From Micropterix aruncella (lineage: Eukaryota > Arthropoda > Insecta > Lepidoptera > Micropterigidae): DNA of 64,000 nt. The stretch covers positions 543,926-607,925 of the forward strand of contig OX155980.1 in assembly GCA_944548615.1 (NCBI GenBank). Reading direction: 5' to 3'. This document shows, piece after piece, positions 1 through 10,495 of the stretch. The notes below the pieces were generated by a model. The model did not search any database. It worked only from the letters and a program-made list of their open reading frames with translations, and was not told the origin of the DNA. The translations under genes were made by a program, and so were the position numbers. The stretch's first letter is position 1. Each line of letters begins with the position of its first letter.

Positions 1-148
1 AAAATGTTCTTGTTTAACGTATATTTTTTTCGAATCGTAAGCAGTACTCGTTTAGACGTAATTATCAGTTTAAAATCATTAATATTCGTTAAGAAATTTC
101 TTCATTCGGTCGCCGCCTAGGCCCGCGATAAAAGCTTTGCAATAGCTT
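1..148 (+). repeat. Hairpin-ended repeat, copy 1 (3' part only)
   Basis: This is the right-hand ~150 bp of a repeat also found at 23627-24212, 50953-51207, 53461-53974 and 55560-56144. It ends in the shared block CCCGCGATAAAAGCT, a short palindrome (here one base off: AAGCTTTGCAATAGCTT) and then AAAAAT. The left end lies outside the window. No coding capacity is visible. Confidence 0.85.
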
Positions 149-2940
149 AAAAATATGAAGAAGATGCTGATAGGCCACCAATTCTATGATCTGACCGAAT
201 TCGAAGGCCATTACTTTTGGAACATTGTAAATGATAGTTTTTTAGAAGTATTCATAGATCCATGTCTCACTAAATTGCTTGCATATTAGGTACATATAGC
301 AACAGTCATTGAAAAACAGCATCTATAAAAGTAGCTAACTATTGATTTTATTCTGTTATTATATTGTTTTTTTTTAATTATTATTGACATTATCAAATAC
401 TATTATTTGGATTTTTTCCTACTATTTTAGTTATTGATTTTTAAAATATTTTTTTATGTTTATATGATGTGTTTCTATTATTTCACGACTATTTTTAATT
501 ATTTTATTCAGTTATGATACTGAACTCATTAGATATTCTATTTGTCTATAAAATATGCACGATACTCAAACTAGTATCAAACAAAAAGCTTGTAATAACT
601 ACCTTTTACTTACAGTAGCTTGTATATTACTACGTGTAGTATTTTTTTATTTTTTTTATTTTATTATTATTAAGGAAACTTACAGCTATTACAGGAGAAA
701 TATCTGAATTTTATTTATAGACTACAATGCCAGTTAAAAGTTTCCACTTAAAGATCGTAAAAATATACAGTCGCCTAGGAATGGGATAGGAGGAAGTGGA
801 GGGGAATTAAAGTTATAAATTTTGTTTTAATAATATTTTATTTTATTATTTTATTATTAGGGAAATTTTATGGTTTATTTTAATATTGAAGAAAGAAAAG
901 AAAGAAGAAAAGAAAAAATATAATATAATTATTTCACTCGTCCTTGAATTATATTATGATACGATATTTATGATACGTAGAAGTAAAAATTAAATAAAAT
1001 AGTGGTATAACTACAAATATTTTTATTACAAATGTCAAGGGAATAGTTAGAAAAAGGTCTAACATTGCATGTGATTAGGAATGTATTAAATATTCTTCTA
1101 AATATATCCAGTCAAGTTAGTAGTAAAATAGTTATAATAGTTATAAAAAGGCCCTATGCATGCTTCTTATGTCATCTATTTCTAGCGGTAATTTTAATAA
1201 TAACAATCGAGGGTTTTCTTTTCTCCTTTCTTTCCTTCCAGAGAGAGTGCACATATGTTGAGCCAAATGGGACGCACCAGCGACCCTTGCCTCGCCGACC
1301 AACGCTCAACTGTGGCAAGACTATGGTCGTAGCTACTGAGGTGCGAAGTGGTGCCGTGGACCCACAGAGCTAGGGGGATCATAAAATAATGACAATATTT
1401 TACGATATTTTTAAATAAATGTCAATGACATTAAAAAAGCCACATAGAAGCAATTAGTACAACTATTTATAAAAACGAAAGTCAACACACTTAGATAAAA
1501 TTCTGGACAAAAAATAGTAGTGACACTCTTTAGCAAAAAGAACAACAAATGAGGGAAGAAATTAATCAAAAGTTGCTTAAACTCGACAAATTTTTGGTCA
1601 AAAAGAAATCTTCAGAACTTGTTACTATTCCTACTACGTCTCAATGTATTGATAGCTTCCCAAATTGTAATGTGCCTAACTAACACGGAGCAGCTAACTC
1701 CGTGCTAACTAATAGCGGTTGGTTCAATCATTTATATTAGAAATAAAATATTTGTCATTTCAATTCTATTCGTCTTGTTTTGATTTGAGGAGATGGGTGA
1801 CGGGGGACCAATTTCCTATTCGCACTAGGGTCTTTGACAACCTAGCTTCGCCACTGGGCAAGACAGCTAACCACAGCCGGTCGTTAGTCCGGTGTCCACC
1901 GCTCAACCCCCAGAACTTTATTAATAAAAGTACTAGTATGATGGACCAGACTCCGGTCGGTGAATTTCCGGGAGCTCCGTTTGTATTTAATTATATATAC
2001 TATACATTATTATCATTCTACATCTAATATGTATTATAAATAGGATACAAACGAGTTTACCGCGTGAAATTTGTGAGAGCCGATGTTTCAGCGATGTCTG
2101 CCCTGAGCAACGGCAGTTGCAGCATCGCCGAAACGACGGGTTCTACAAACTTCACGCAGTAAATTCGCTTTTATCTTATTCATAATGTCAAACAACCGTG
2201 ATATTATTCGATTTCGAATAGGTATTATTCTACATCCTTGCTACTTATATTACAATCGATGTCAGAATGAAATATTTTTTTTTATAATTTGATTCTTACT
2301 TATAGATAAGAAATATTTTTAATTATGTGCACTCAATATGAAAATCTGTCATCAGGGACCTAAGTTCATTGGTGTGCCAGACGATAATAAGTGAACTGCA
2401 ACGGGTTTCCGGTCTACATCAAAATAAGCCGCTGTAAAGAACTGCGGATATGCATATTTGCCGTCAGTTTTTATTGCTCTGAGAAATAAAACTACGCGCC
2501 GCGATGAGGGAGAGTCGCATGCGCGACTAGCAAACAAGCTCGCGCGGGGCGACTAATCGCTCGCGCGACTGTAACCGGACTCCGGAGACATACAATATAA
2601 TTTGGCATGTTAATACAATATAATTTGAAAGGCGTAATGATGTCACTCCCATGCAACGCTTTATGTTCACAAGCACATATATTAAATGCAAAGTGTGCCC
2701 TGATTTCATTTAAAAATTACAATGTTACTATTACTGTAAAGTACTGTATCTGGCCGGGCTAATATGAACAGCGCGCGTTAGTTCCACTCGTGAATCTCAA
2801 GTAAGAAAATTAAATATAGTCCCGACAAAAAAGTAATTACAGCATTATCATACCTACTAGTCAATCAGTAAAAAACTATAGGTATTGAAATGCATATCAG
2901 AATGTATCAACAGGTTTAGTTAGTTATTGGCCAGATGTCA
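149..2940. other. No gene recognised; AT-rich
   Basis: The stretch is mostly AT-rich. Reading frames are short and have no recognisable domain. Two small GC-richer islands near 1240-1380 and 1790-1980 match nothing else that I could place. A likely LINE 3' tail at 640-790 is listed separately. Around 2050-2170 the sequence contains an imperfect inverted pair (AAACGAGTTTACCGCGTGAA against TTCACGCAGTAAATTCG) that could be a small foldback element. Confidence 0.5.
640..790 (-). mobile_element. LINE 3' tail fragment
   Basis: A T-rich start (TTTTATTATTATT) is followed by AAGGAAACTTACAGCTATTACA and then GTTTCCACTTAAA. The same order recurs at 13425-13620. That pattern fits the reverse complement of a non-LTR retrotransposon 3' UTR ending in an A-rich tail. 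No coding part remains. The family is not identified. Confidence 0.45.
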
Positions 2941-2944
2941 GCCA

Positions 2945-3655
2945 CCTTTGAAAAGAACTGATGGCTACCCGGGGAGTTAATGGGCCCTTGCTGAGTTGGC
3001 CACGAAGACCCATTCTGTTCAGTGTTTTTCACACTCACGGGTCAACATCTATCCGACGGCCTCCACGCATGAAGTGTGAGCCTGGGTAGGACTCTGGCCT
3101 TATGGTTAGTTTCCCCTGGGAATCAACCTTCTGGCGCTCCTGGACGGTCTGCGCACCGTGCGGCGTAAGCCAATCGACTGTGCACTCTGACTAACAGTCG
3201 GGGGAGTCTGGAAGCAGTACCGTTTCCTATAGAGCGGGGGTGGTTGCGGACCTTACGGCGACTGCTCTTGAAACGACCATCGGCTACCCGACCCGAACAG
3301 CCGGGTAAAAGGACGCTGTGGTCTGCGATAGATTCGGCAAACACCGTTTCACCGCTTCGTAAGGGAGAGGACCGCGCAAGCGACCTCGAACTCGTCAATC
3401 GAGAGATCGGAGTAATCTGGTCACAATTGGAAGTAAGGGCGTGAGTGTAGGCCCGCCGGCTAACACTCCTGGCTATCTCGCGGTTAAGCGTTGGCCTCTT
3501 ACGGGCTTGTGGCGTAGCTAGATGTTGGACTGTTTTGTCCTCAAGTCTTCTGCGCTCACTCCAGGGAGATAGAACGACTAATCGTTAAAACTTTCTGAGG
3601 TGACGGGCTCGCCCGCTGTAGTCGACAACCCTAGTTGTTGGCTACCCAATCCCGT
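2945..3655 (+). repeat. GC-rich repeat unit, full length
   Basis: This is a GC-rich unit of about 700 bp in an AT-rich neighbourhood. Landmarks in order are GAGTTGGCCACGAAGAC, CACGGGTCAACATCTATCC, GGGTAGGACTCTGGCCTTA, GCGCTCCTGGACGGTCTGC, GACCGCGCAAGCGACCTCGA, GCGGTTAAGCGTTGGCCTCTT and GACGGGCTCGCCCG. The same order is found at 16995-17715 and 17725-18205 and in fragments elsewhere. The 66-aa frame at 3244-3444 lies inside the repeat and is probably not a gene. The family is unclassified. Confidence 0.8.
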
Positions 3656-3960
3656 GTGGTTTTTACGGTCAAAGGCGCCATGGTTAGCGATAGATTCGAA
3701 TGGCATTATCTCTAATCTTAGGTAAAGGCCGCGCGAGCGACTTCAAATCTGCGACCAGACTAGAGGATGGAGAAATCCGTTCAAATCAGGTAGTAAGAGC
3801 CTTAGGCCGGCCCGCGATTCCCTTTCCATTGCCTCGCTGTAAGGCGTTCGACTCTTACGGGCTTGCGGCGTAGTGAGATTGTTGACTGTGTTTGTCCCTT
3901 AGTCTCTGCATTCAGTCCATGGGAGACGACACGATGTCGATGTCAGCTTTACAGCAGCTT
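3656..3960 (+). repeat. GC-rich repeat unit, 3' half
   Basis: This second, diverged unit directly follows the full one. It enters at GTTGGCTACCCAATCCCG and runs through the GGCCGCGCGAGCGACTTC and CTGTAAGGCGTTCGACTCTT landmarks to the closing ATGGGAGACGACACGATG. The head-to-tail order suggests tandem duplication. Confidence 0.65.
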
Positions 3961-4409
3961 TACCTCATCAAAGGTTGTCTCATAGGTAGTTTTGTTTTCG
4001 ATAGCTAGGATCGCGAGGCCAGATAGATGTTCCTGACTAAGGGAGTTAATACATTTTCGTTGCAACCAGTTAACATTGATTGTCATCATTTTTTCTATAA
4101 TTATAAATAACTCCACCGAAACAATAACATAGTATAACACGTCATGGCATGAGAATTGAAACAATAGACGTAACTATAGGGAATAAATATTGTTAAATGA
4201 GTTATGAGCCCAGCATTGAATGAGATTCAACAACCTATCTATTTATCTCTATAAACCTACCATCCTTTCAATCCAAAAAAAATACCTCCTCCTGAATCCT
4301 GTCTATTCCTATCCAAGAGAGAATAGCCCCACCAATCTTATTTCGATCGATGCTTGGTGCAATATCGTCATAGTCAAATTGCATAACAATATCATAGTCA
4401 ATATCGTCA
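3961..4409. other. No gene recognised
   Basis: AT-rich sequence without a convincing reading frame. Around 4360-4410 are short direct repeats of TCATAGTCAA and ATATCGTCAT that lead into the hairpin at 4410-4454. Confidence 0.4.
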
Positions 4410-4454
4410 TAACCCAAATTGCACAAAACGCATGGTTTTGTGCAATTTGGGTTA
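4410..4454. repeat. Perfect 20-bp inverted repeat (hairpin)
   Basis: The arms 4410-4429 and 4435-4454 are exactly complementary over 20 bp and are separated by the 5-nt loop GCATG. The left arm begins TAACCCAAATTGCAC. No coding role is apparent. Confidence 0.9.
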
Positions 4455-4469
4455 CAAGATCCACTGTGT

Positions 4470-4800
4470 TCTCGAATCGGCTCAACTTACGATTCAGCTC
4501 CTATTCACAAGCCTCCTCGTGTGGAAGGCTACCCCGGTTAAGACTCTCGTGTCTCAGGCTTCAAAGCTGGTGGACCGGTTTCTCCCGGCGAGATTGCATC
4601 ACGATGCTACTGGACGGTTTGCGCACCGTTCGGCGAAGCCAATCGGTTGTGCATTCTGACTAATTGATGAAGGAGTCTGAAGACTATGAAAATATACTGT
4701 CTCCTAAGCTGCGGGGGTGGATGTTGACCTGTTGTCATGCCACTCTTGAAATGACCTTGTACCACTCGATCACGTGTGGCACTATGGACAAAGAACGGTT
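4470..4800 (+). repeat. GC-rich repeat unit, partial and diverged
   Basis: This fragment shares CTCAACTTACGATTCAGCTCC with units near 42720 and 54890, and TGGACGGTTTGCGCACCGT plus GGGGGTGG with the full unit at 2945-3655. It is broken by AT-rich drift. Confidence 0.6.
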
Positions 4801-5526
4801 AGGATAAATTCAAATTGCCGCCCCCCGCCCCCCTTAAATACGCTATAGTTTTTATTATCTAGTTTTCGCCCCGGCTAGGAAAGATCGTAGATCTAGGCAT
4901 GCCTAATGCATCAAATAAACTTGAGCTTCCAAAGGATATAATCCTAAAATGTTTCTTTATCTCTAAACAGCATTAAAAATAATGACCATGAGACAAATTA
5001 CTACCAATTGCTTTACAAATAATCCCCATCTCAAAGAGATCTTGAAACGCAACTCGGTATGCGTTAACTTTATCTCAAAACGAATATCTGAGCTCACAAC
5101 TAATGGAGATAATTAGATTCAATTGACTGAGGGACCGCTTTGGATGAAGTCCACTTCTCGTACAGATGAACGTTAAGTGTCTGTAAATCTCGGATAGCCG
5201 TTGGAATCTCGGATAGCATTTCATGACTTGACTTAGTAAGACTTTTGGGATTTATTTTTTTTGTTGTTACCAAGCACGAATTTGTGATTTCTTTACAAAT
5301 AATAATATTATTTTCTTAAAGAAAAATAAAACCATACTTTGCCAACCTCTCCTTTACTTTGCCGAACGGAACTTAACAAGCCGTGTAAATGAAGCAATCT
5401 ACACTTGGAACCTGAGCCACACATTCGACTGTATCCAGCATTGTTCCATTGAAACTCGATTACTATGATATAAGAGATAATTAAGCAAACGATCTAATTA
5501 ATTCATTTTTGCGCTATAGTAGGCGT
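4801..5526. other. No gene recognised
   Basis: AT-rich sequence. I see no domain-bearing frame and no clear repeat boundary. Confidence 0.4.
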
Positions 5527-6226
5527 TTAACCCTTGGAGTAAATGGGTATTTTCATGGATGCATCTGTCACTTTTGCAGGATTTTCGGCGACATCGACGG
5601 CGCTCGACTTCAAGGACTATAACTACGAAACTACTACACCAATCATAAAAAGAACAACTACACAATGATTGCATTGAAATTTCGAATATAGAATATTGAA
5701 ATATCATTTTGTAAAACAATTAGATAATTATGAATAAATATGAGAACGTCAAAGAAGTGAAAAAACAATGGCCGACTTTGGCATTTGCGACGCGACATTC
5801 AAAGACCCGAAGTACTTTATATACACGATAAATGGTACATCTAATCAGTTTAGGGGGACTATATGATGTTGTAGAAATGGTTTTACTTACGATTCGTTGA
5901 AATAAACACCGAAAACTACACGAAAAACGTATCCGAAAACGAAACACACGCTCCGCGGATTTTGACGTTTCGGGAAGGCGGGCGTTCAATTTGCAGCGGT
6001 CCTTAATAATATGTTACATGGACTGCGCAGTTGCTGCTGCGAATGCTAACAGAGATAATTTAATTCTGTACCGATCTGCCATACGCATGAAAGAGACAAA
6101 ATGCTTTCGATGGTAAAAAAAGAGTTCGAAAGCGTGCGCGCCGAGCGGAACCAGATCTGGTCGTATCATACTCAACGGATAATTGTTTCACAACCAGATT
6201 TGGTCGTATCATACTCAACGGGTTAA
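5527..6226 (+). mobile_element. piggyBac-like TTAA miniature element, long form (700 bp)
   Basis: The element starts TTAACCCTTGGAGTA at 5527 and ends TACTCAACGGGTTAA at 6226. This gives imperfect inverted ends of the form TTAACCCKTKGAGTA, with TTAA at both borders as in piggyBac insertions. The right end carries two tandem copies of CCAGATYTGGTCGTATCATA. Its two flanks match the 309-bp element at 12965-13273 in reverse orientation, with about 400 bp of extra sequence in the middle. No transposase frame remains, so it would depend on a transposase made elsewhere. Confidence 0.85.
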
Positions 6227-6559
6227 GTATTTAGACAAAAGTGAAGGTCACCTGATTTAGAGATCAGTTGACCTTAAACTGAGAGATCCTGCGATATACG
6301 AATGACTTATCTGAGATTATTTCTACCCATAAGACCTTTTGATATAAGTTATAGTGCAAAAAAATATGGTATAAGGGAGTTTGAAAATTCCGAGTTTATT
6401 TTCCATGTTGATAATTAGCAAAATTTGTAAAATTTTAAACATAACGGAATTATGATAGCTGACATTCTAATTCTCATATAATTTAGTATACATCTATTTA
6501 TGTTTAAAAAATACGAAGGCATATTGCTGGATTTACATAAAAATTATTTTACGTTCATT

Positions 6560-8161
6560 ATTCTACATACAGTATTCAGTATTCAGTATTCAGTTTATTT
6601 ATTCAGAATATACAATAACAGCATGAATTAGGAATTAAAGCTAATTATCGCATATTAGAATTCGTCAGTTTATATGTTGATATAAAACTATTTAAGCATA
6701 AATATTAATTCAACAATAGCATTGACTAAAGTCGGCTTTACACGACAGACAAATATTTTTTTTTTTAAAAATAATAGAGCTGAATCCATGTACATGAGTA
6801 TACATATAAAATAGATTATTATTATAAGAATATTAATAGTCATCAAGCACTTTATACAAAAAATAATCACACAATTGGAAGTATCGAAACAAAATTGGAA
6901 AAAAACAACGTATGTATATGATCAGGTATGTTACATTACACATTGTAATTTACATATTAAATATTAAATTCATAATATTATAATTAAATAATAAAAACTA
7001 AAATGAGGTACCTGAAAGTTACATATTAATGTTATTCCCATTTCAAAGAATTGGCATGCTCAAAAAAATCACCCAGCTTATAGAAAGCATGTGTGGATTG
7101 CAGCTTTTGTTTTATAAATCTTTTAAACGCCTTTGTTTCCATCTTCCTTGTGGAGAGTGGTAGCTGGTTAAAGAGCTTATAGCTCAAATATCCAAAGGAC
7201 TTTTGTGTCTGCGTAAGGCGTACTCTAGGCAGGATAACGTCATCACGTCTGCGTGTATTGTGGGAGTGCATATTCCCGTTTACCTCTTGTTCGTTAATAT
7301 TTGATTTAGCATATAGTAGACATTGTAAAATATATTGAGACGTAAAAGTCAGTATTTTGTACTTAAGAAAATATGGTTCGCAGTGCGTGTCACGGGATAC
7401 TCCTGCAATTGCTCTCAATGCACTTTTCTGTAAAATGAAAACCCTAGAACTGTCTGTGGCATTCCCCCATATCAGTATACCATAAGTCATTTTAGAATGG
7501 AAACAGGCATGATACGCAGTTATTGCAGCGATTTCACCAGCTAAGAATTTAATCTTTTTTATTGCATATATTGCCGAAGAAAGCGCACTACATAGTTCAT
7601 TAATATGGATGTTCCAGCTAAGATGATGATCGATCATGATACCTAGGAACTTTGTCGATTTGCTTAATTCTAGAGTACTGTTGTTTAGAGTTATATTGAA
7701 TGGCATAGCAGACGATTTATATTTTGAGGAGAAGTGCATAGTTACGGTTTTTTTTGCATTAAGCAAGAGATTATTCTCTGTGAACCATGAACTTGCTAGG
7801 TTTAACGCATGATTGGCATTGGTCATTAGGTCGTTAAGATTGTTATCGTGAAACAGGAAACTTGTATCATCCGCATAGAGCAAGGTTTTGGTGTAGGCGG
7901 GCAAGCAATTGCCTATATCATTAATGAAAAATAAAAATAATAATGGACCAAGAATCGATCCCTGGGGAACTCCGCAGGTTATCGGTTGAGGTGTAGATCT
8001 AAATCCATCTATTTCTACTACCTGTGACCTGCCTGTTAAGTAGGATTTCATCATGTTATTGGCTTTGCCCCGAATCCCATAACTATTTAATTTATTGAGC
8101 AGTATTTCGTGGTCAACCGAATCAAACGCTTTGGATAGATCACAAAAAACTAGAAACATAG
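6560..8161 (-). mobile_element. 5'-truncated LINE with TATTCAG-repeat tail
   Basis: The element is read on the minus strand. Its 3' end is a run of CTGAATA-type repeats at about 6571-6610, a simple-repeat tail of the CR1/L2 kind rather than poly(A). The 3' UTR spans about 6600-7030 and the coding part is 7032-8159. The copy is cut off just upstream of reverse-transcriptase motif A, which is typical of incomplete reverse transcription. A second, shorter copy at about 39471-40402 is nearly identical, so this family was active recently. Confidence 0.9.
7032..8159 (-). CDS. LINE reverse transcriptase, C-terminal 375 residues
   Basis: This is part of the ORF2 polyprotein of a non-LTR retrotransposon, which copies the element's RNA into DNA at the target site. 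The frame begins at RT motif A (FCDLSKAFDSVDH, about residues 5-17). It continues through GVPQGSILGPLLF near residue 63 and the catalytic YADDT box near residue 94, followed by the LGIMIDHHLSW thumb region. The late region contains HSHNTRRRDD, a pattern seen in the C-termini of many CR1/Jockey-group proteins. No endonuclease domain remains because of 5' truncation. The first Met is only the first available, not a true start. There are no internal stops, which supports a young insertion. Confidence 0.9.
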   Translation of the reverse strand: MFLVFCDLSKAFDSVDHEILLNKLNSYGIRGKANNMMKSYLTGRSQVVEIDGFRSTPQPITCGVPQGSILGPLLFLFFINDIGNCLPAYTKTLLYADDTSFLFHDNNLNDLMTNANHALNLASSWFTENNLLLNAKKTVTMHFSSKYKSSAMPFNITLNNSTLELSKSTKFLGIMIDHHLSWNIHINELCSALSSAIYAIKKIKFLAGEIAAITAYHACFHSKMTYGILIWGNATDSSRVFILQKSALRAIAGVSRDTHCEPYFLKYKILTFTSQYILQCLLYAKSNINEQEVNGNMHSHNTRRRDDVILPRVRLTQTQKSFGYLSYKLFNQLPLSTRKMETKAFKRFIKQKLQSTHAFYKLGDFFEHANSLKWE

Positions 8162-8165
8162 AATT

Positions 8166-8636
8166 TGCATTTCTATTTTAATATATTATTCTCTCTTACT
8201 ATTTAATGACATTAGTATATTTTGATTATTTGTAAGTAGGTAATATTAAATATAATATTACAGCCATGACAACTATCATGATAGCTATGTTTATAATAAT
8301 TTAATTTTAAGCATTTAATTTTGTGACGCATTCAAGTGTAGGAATGCCTATCTACTGGAGTAGTTGACTGTATTGTATTGTATTGTAATATAAGAATGAT
8401 ATCTGTTGGTACTTCGCCCAACATATCAAGTCAACAAAAAAGCTACATTCTAGAAATCCATAACCGCAAACACACTTAATATTACACGCGCAACTAATAT
8501 TGAATTCCATATAAATTTCGGCAATTAATGCAGACACAGCCGATGACTAATATCATTTCTCCTAATCGATTCAATCGGACATACTTACTTCCCCCACGCC
8601 ACGGTATTGCACATACTACGGTAGTATAATACATCT
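8166..8636. other. No gene recognised
   Basis: AT-rich sequence with a short TGTAT repeat near 8370. Nothing else can be placed. Confidence 0.4.
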
Positions 8637-9062
8637 ATGGTATTGCATCATTTAACGCGCTATATAAACCCATACATTCGATCGCTTAATCATCATCCTC
8701 TAGTGAGCACACACCGCGTCTATACCTCGCTCTACACTCATCCTCTAGTGGACGGCTACCGCGCTCACACATCATCATCATCCTCTGGCCCGTCAGCCAC
8801 AAGTACTCGCGCTCTTCATCATCTTCGAGTCTACAACCGCCGCGCTTATACCTCACTATCATCATCATCAAGCAGTCACTTCACACTACCTAGACACACC
8901 GCGACTTATCAGTCGAGGCGTTACAACTGGCAAGCATCAAATACCTTCTGCAATAAACTACTTCAACTGCAACAAGACGACTTTTACTACGGAGAAAACC
9001 CCTGATGACACCACACCCTCACTCACGAGCAATTGGAGTCTAGTGAGGGGTGGTCCCTCACA
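8637..9062. other. Unclassified GC-richer block with TATA-like box and ATC-rich tracts
   Basis: A TATA-like CTATATAAACC lies at about 8660, with CATCATCATC tracts near 8770 and 8860 and CAATAAAC near 8950. The 122-aa frame here is Ser/His/Thr-rich low complexity without a domain. The block could be a remnant of an LTR, since its end reads TCCCTCACA, but I see no matching partner and no target duplication. Function unknown. Confidence 0.3.
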
Positions 9063-9422
9063 TATCCATATAATTTTGGACCTAATTAAATTAATGTTTT
9101 TTACTAAATCTCTAAGTATCACTATAAACGACTTTTAAATTGGATCCCGCGTATCGCGAGGCTTTCCAAGAAATCGTCATCTGATGTATATGCCATCTGA
9201 AAAAAGTTTCTATTCGAAGAACACAAAACATAGACTCTGAAAAAACACAAAATCTTATATCCATTGATTTAACTATCTCTATTGATTTAACGATCATAAC
9301 TATCAAGGAGGAATCAACGACGCTCTGAGTATCTTATAAGATTTACTGAATACCCGATACCGTCTCGAATCAGAAAAAAAAATCGTTATTGACAATCGAA
9401 GTTATACCTACTGCCAAATTAT

Positions 9423-9873
9423 TGTGAATGCACTCTGGGAGACGCTGGTGGGACATTGACAGAACATAACGACAACATGAGACACTTTCATTGTCTCAAG
9501 TTTCACGCATTGTTTACGATTCTTGTAACAGTATATATAAGCTCGCATCAAGGGTGAGGTATGCATTCATCATTTCCTCTCCAAGCGTGTGAAGTACATA
9601 GGTATGTTGTGACGCTGACGTTACATAATCAATACTAATCATCGTTAGTCACTGGAGACGGGTTAAAACAGGCGCCGCTTGCCGTTGGCGCCATACGATA
9701 GTTCGTAGTGAGAAATAAGAAGGCACTTAACCGTCGGCTGTGCGAGAGCATGTTTGCCATGTCAGCCCGACGCGCTGGCCGGCACCGAGGCGCGCCAGTC
9801 CGGTAGGCAAACATTTAACCCACAGGTTTTTTCCACAAATAAATCGGATGATGTTCGACCAGGTTCTGTCACA
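9423..9873 (+). promoter_or_regulatory. Possible solo LTR or TATA promoter block
   Basis: The block begins TGTGAATGCACTC and ends GTTCTGTCACA, so the ends are inverted (TGTGA/TCACA). A good TATA box (GTATATATAAGC) lies near 9532 and AATAAATC near 9837, an arrangement like U3-R-U5. I see no flanking target duplication and no second copy in the window, so this stays tentative. Confidence 0.25.
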
Positions 9874-10495
9874 GTAAAGCTACATCCGAATCCGGGATCC
9901 GGGAATGCGGAAATTCACTAGCTGATAGCATATGCACGTCTTTTAAACGAATGCAGAATTTCTTACTTTGCATTAAAGGCCCCATAGCACAATCATTCAT
10001 TATACGACTGTCCAACAAAAGTGTAATGTTTATTTATTCATTTATTTAGCCTATTTTTCATGGTTATATAAAATAGATTGCATTCATTTTATTTCACACT
10101 TAAGATAAGAATACATATGATAAAAATCGCGAAAGGGCATTACTTGTCAGGATTACATCACCCCACTAGGTATACGCCTGTGTTGGGGTGATGGATACAA
10201 AGTTCTGTGGTATTTGCTGAGCCTGTACGCCATGCCTGCTGTCCTTCTTCCGTCTCATAAAAACAATACGTAATATAATTTAGCATAATATAAAATAAAT
10301 AATATAATATAACATAAAATATTAGAGTATAATGTAATATCATATATTATAACATATAAAATAATGTATCATAATAAACATATAAAATAATATATCATAT
10401 AACATAATAAAATATAACATATTATAATCTGTATATACGTATATCCATAATTTACATCTGTATATCCTATAATTTGTGGTTAGAAATAACATATT

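Noticed and set aside
3244..3444. 66-aa frame, and similar frames in other GC-rich units, as a small gene family
   Set aside because: They recur because the repeat recurs. Frames are truncated differently in each copy and no domain or consistent start is seen.
8637..9005. 122-aa Ser/His/Thr-rich protein
   Set aside because: Low-complexity ATC-repeat translation without domain or homologous copy.
9423..9873. A confident solo LTR
   Set aside because: The TGTGA/TCACA ends and TATA box fit, but there is no target duplication and no second copy, so it is kept only as a low-confidence feature.
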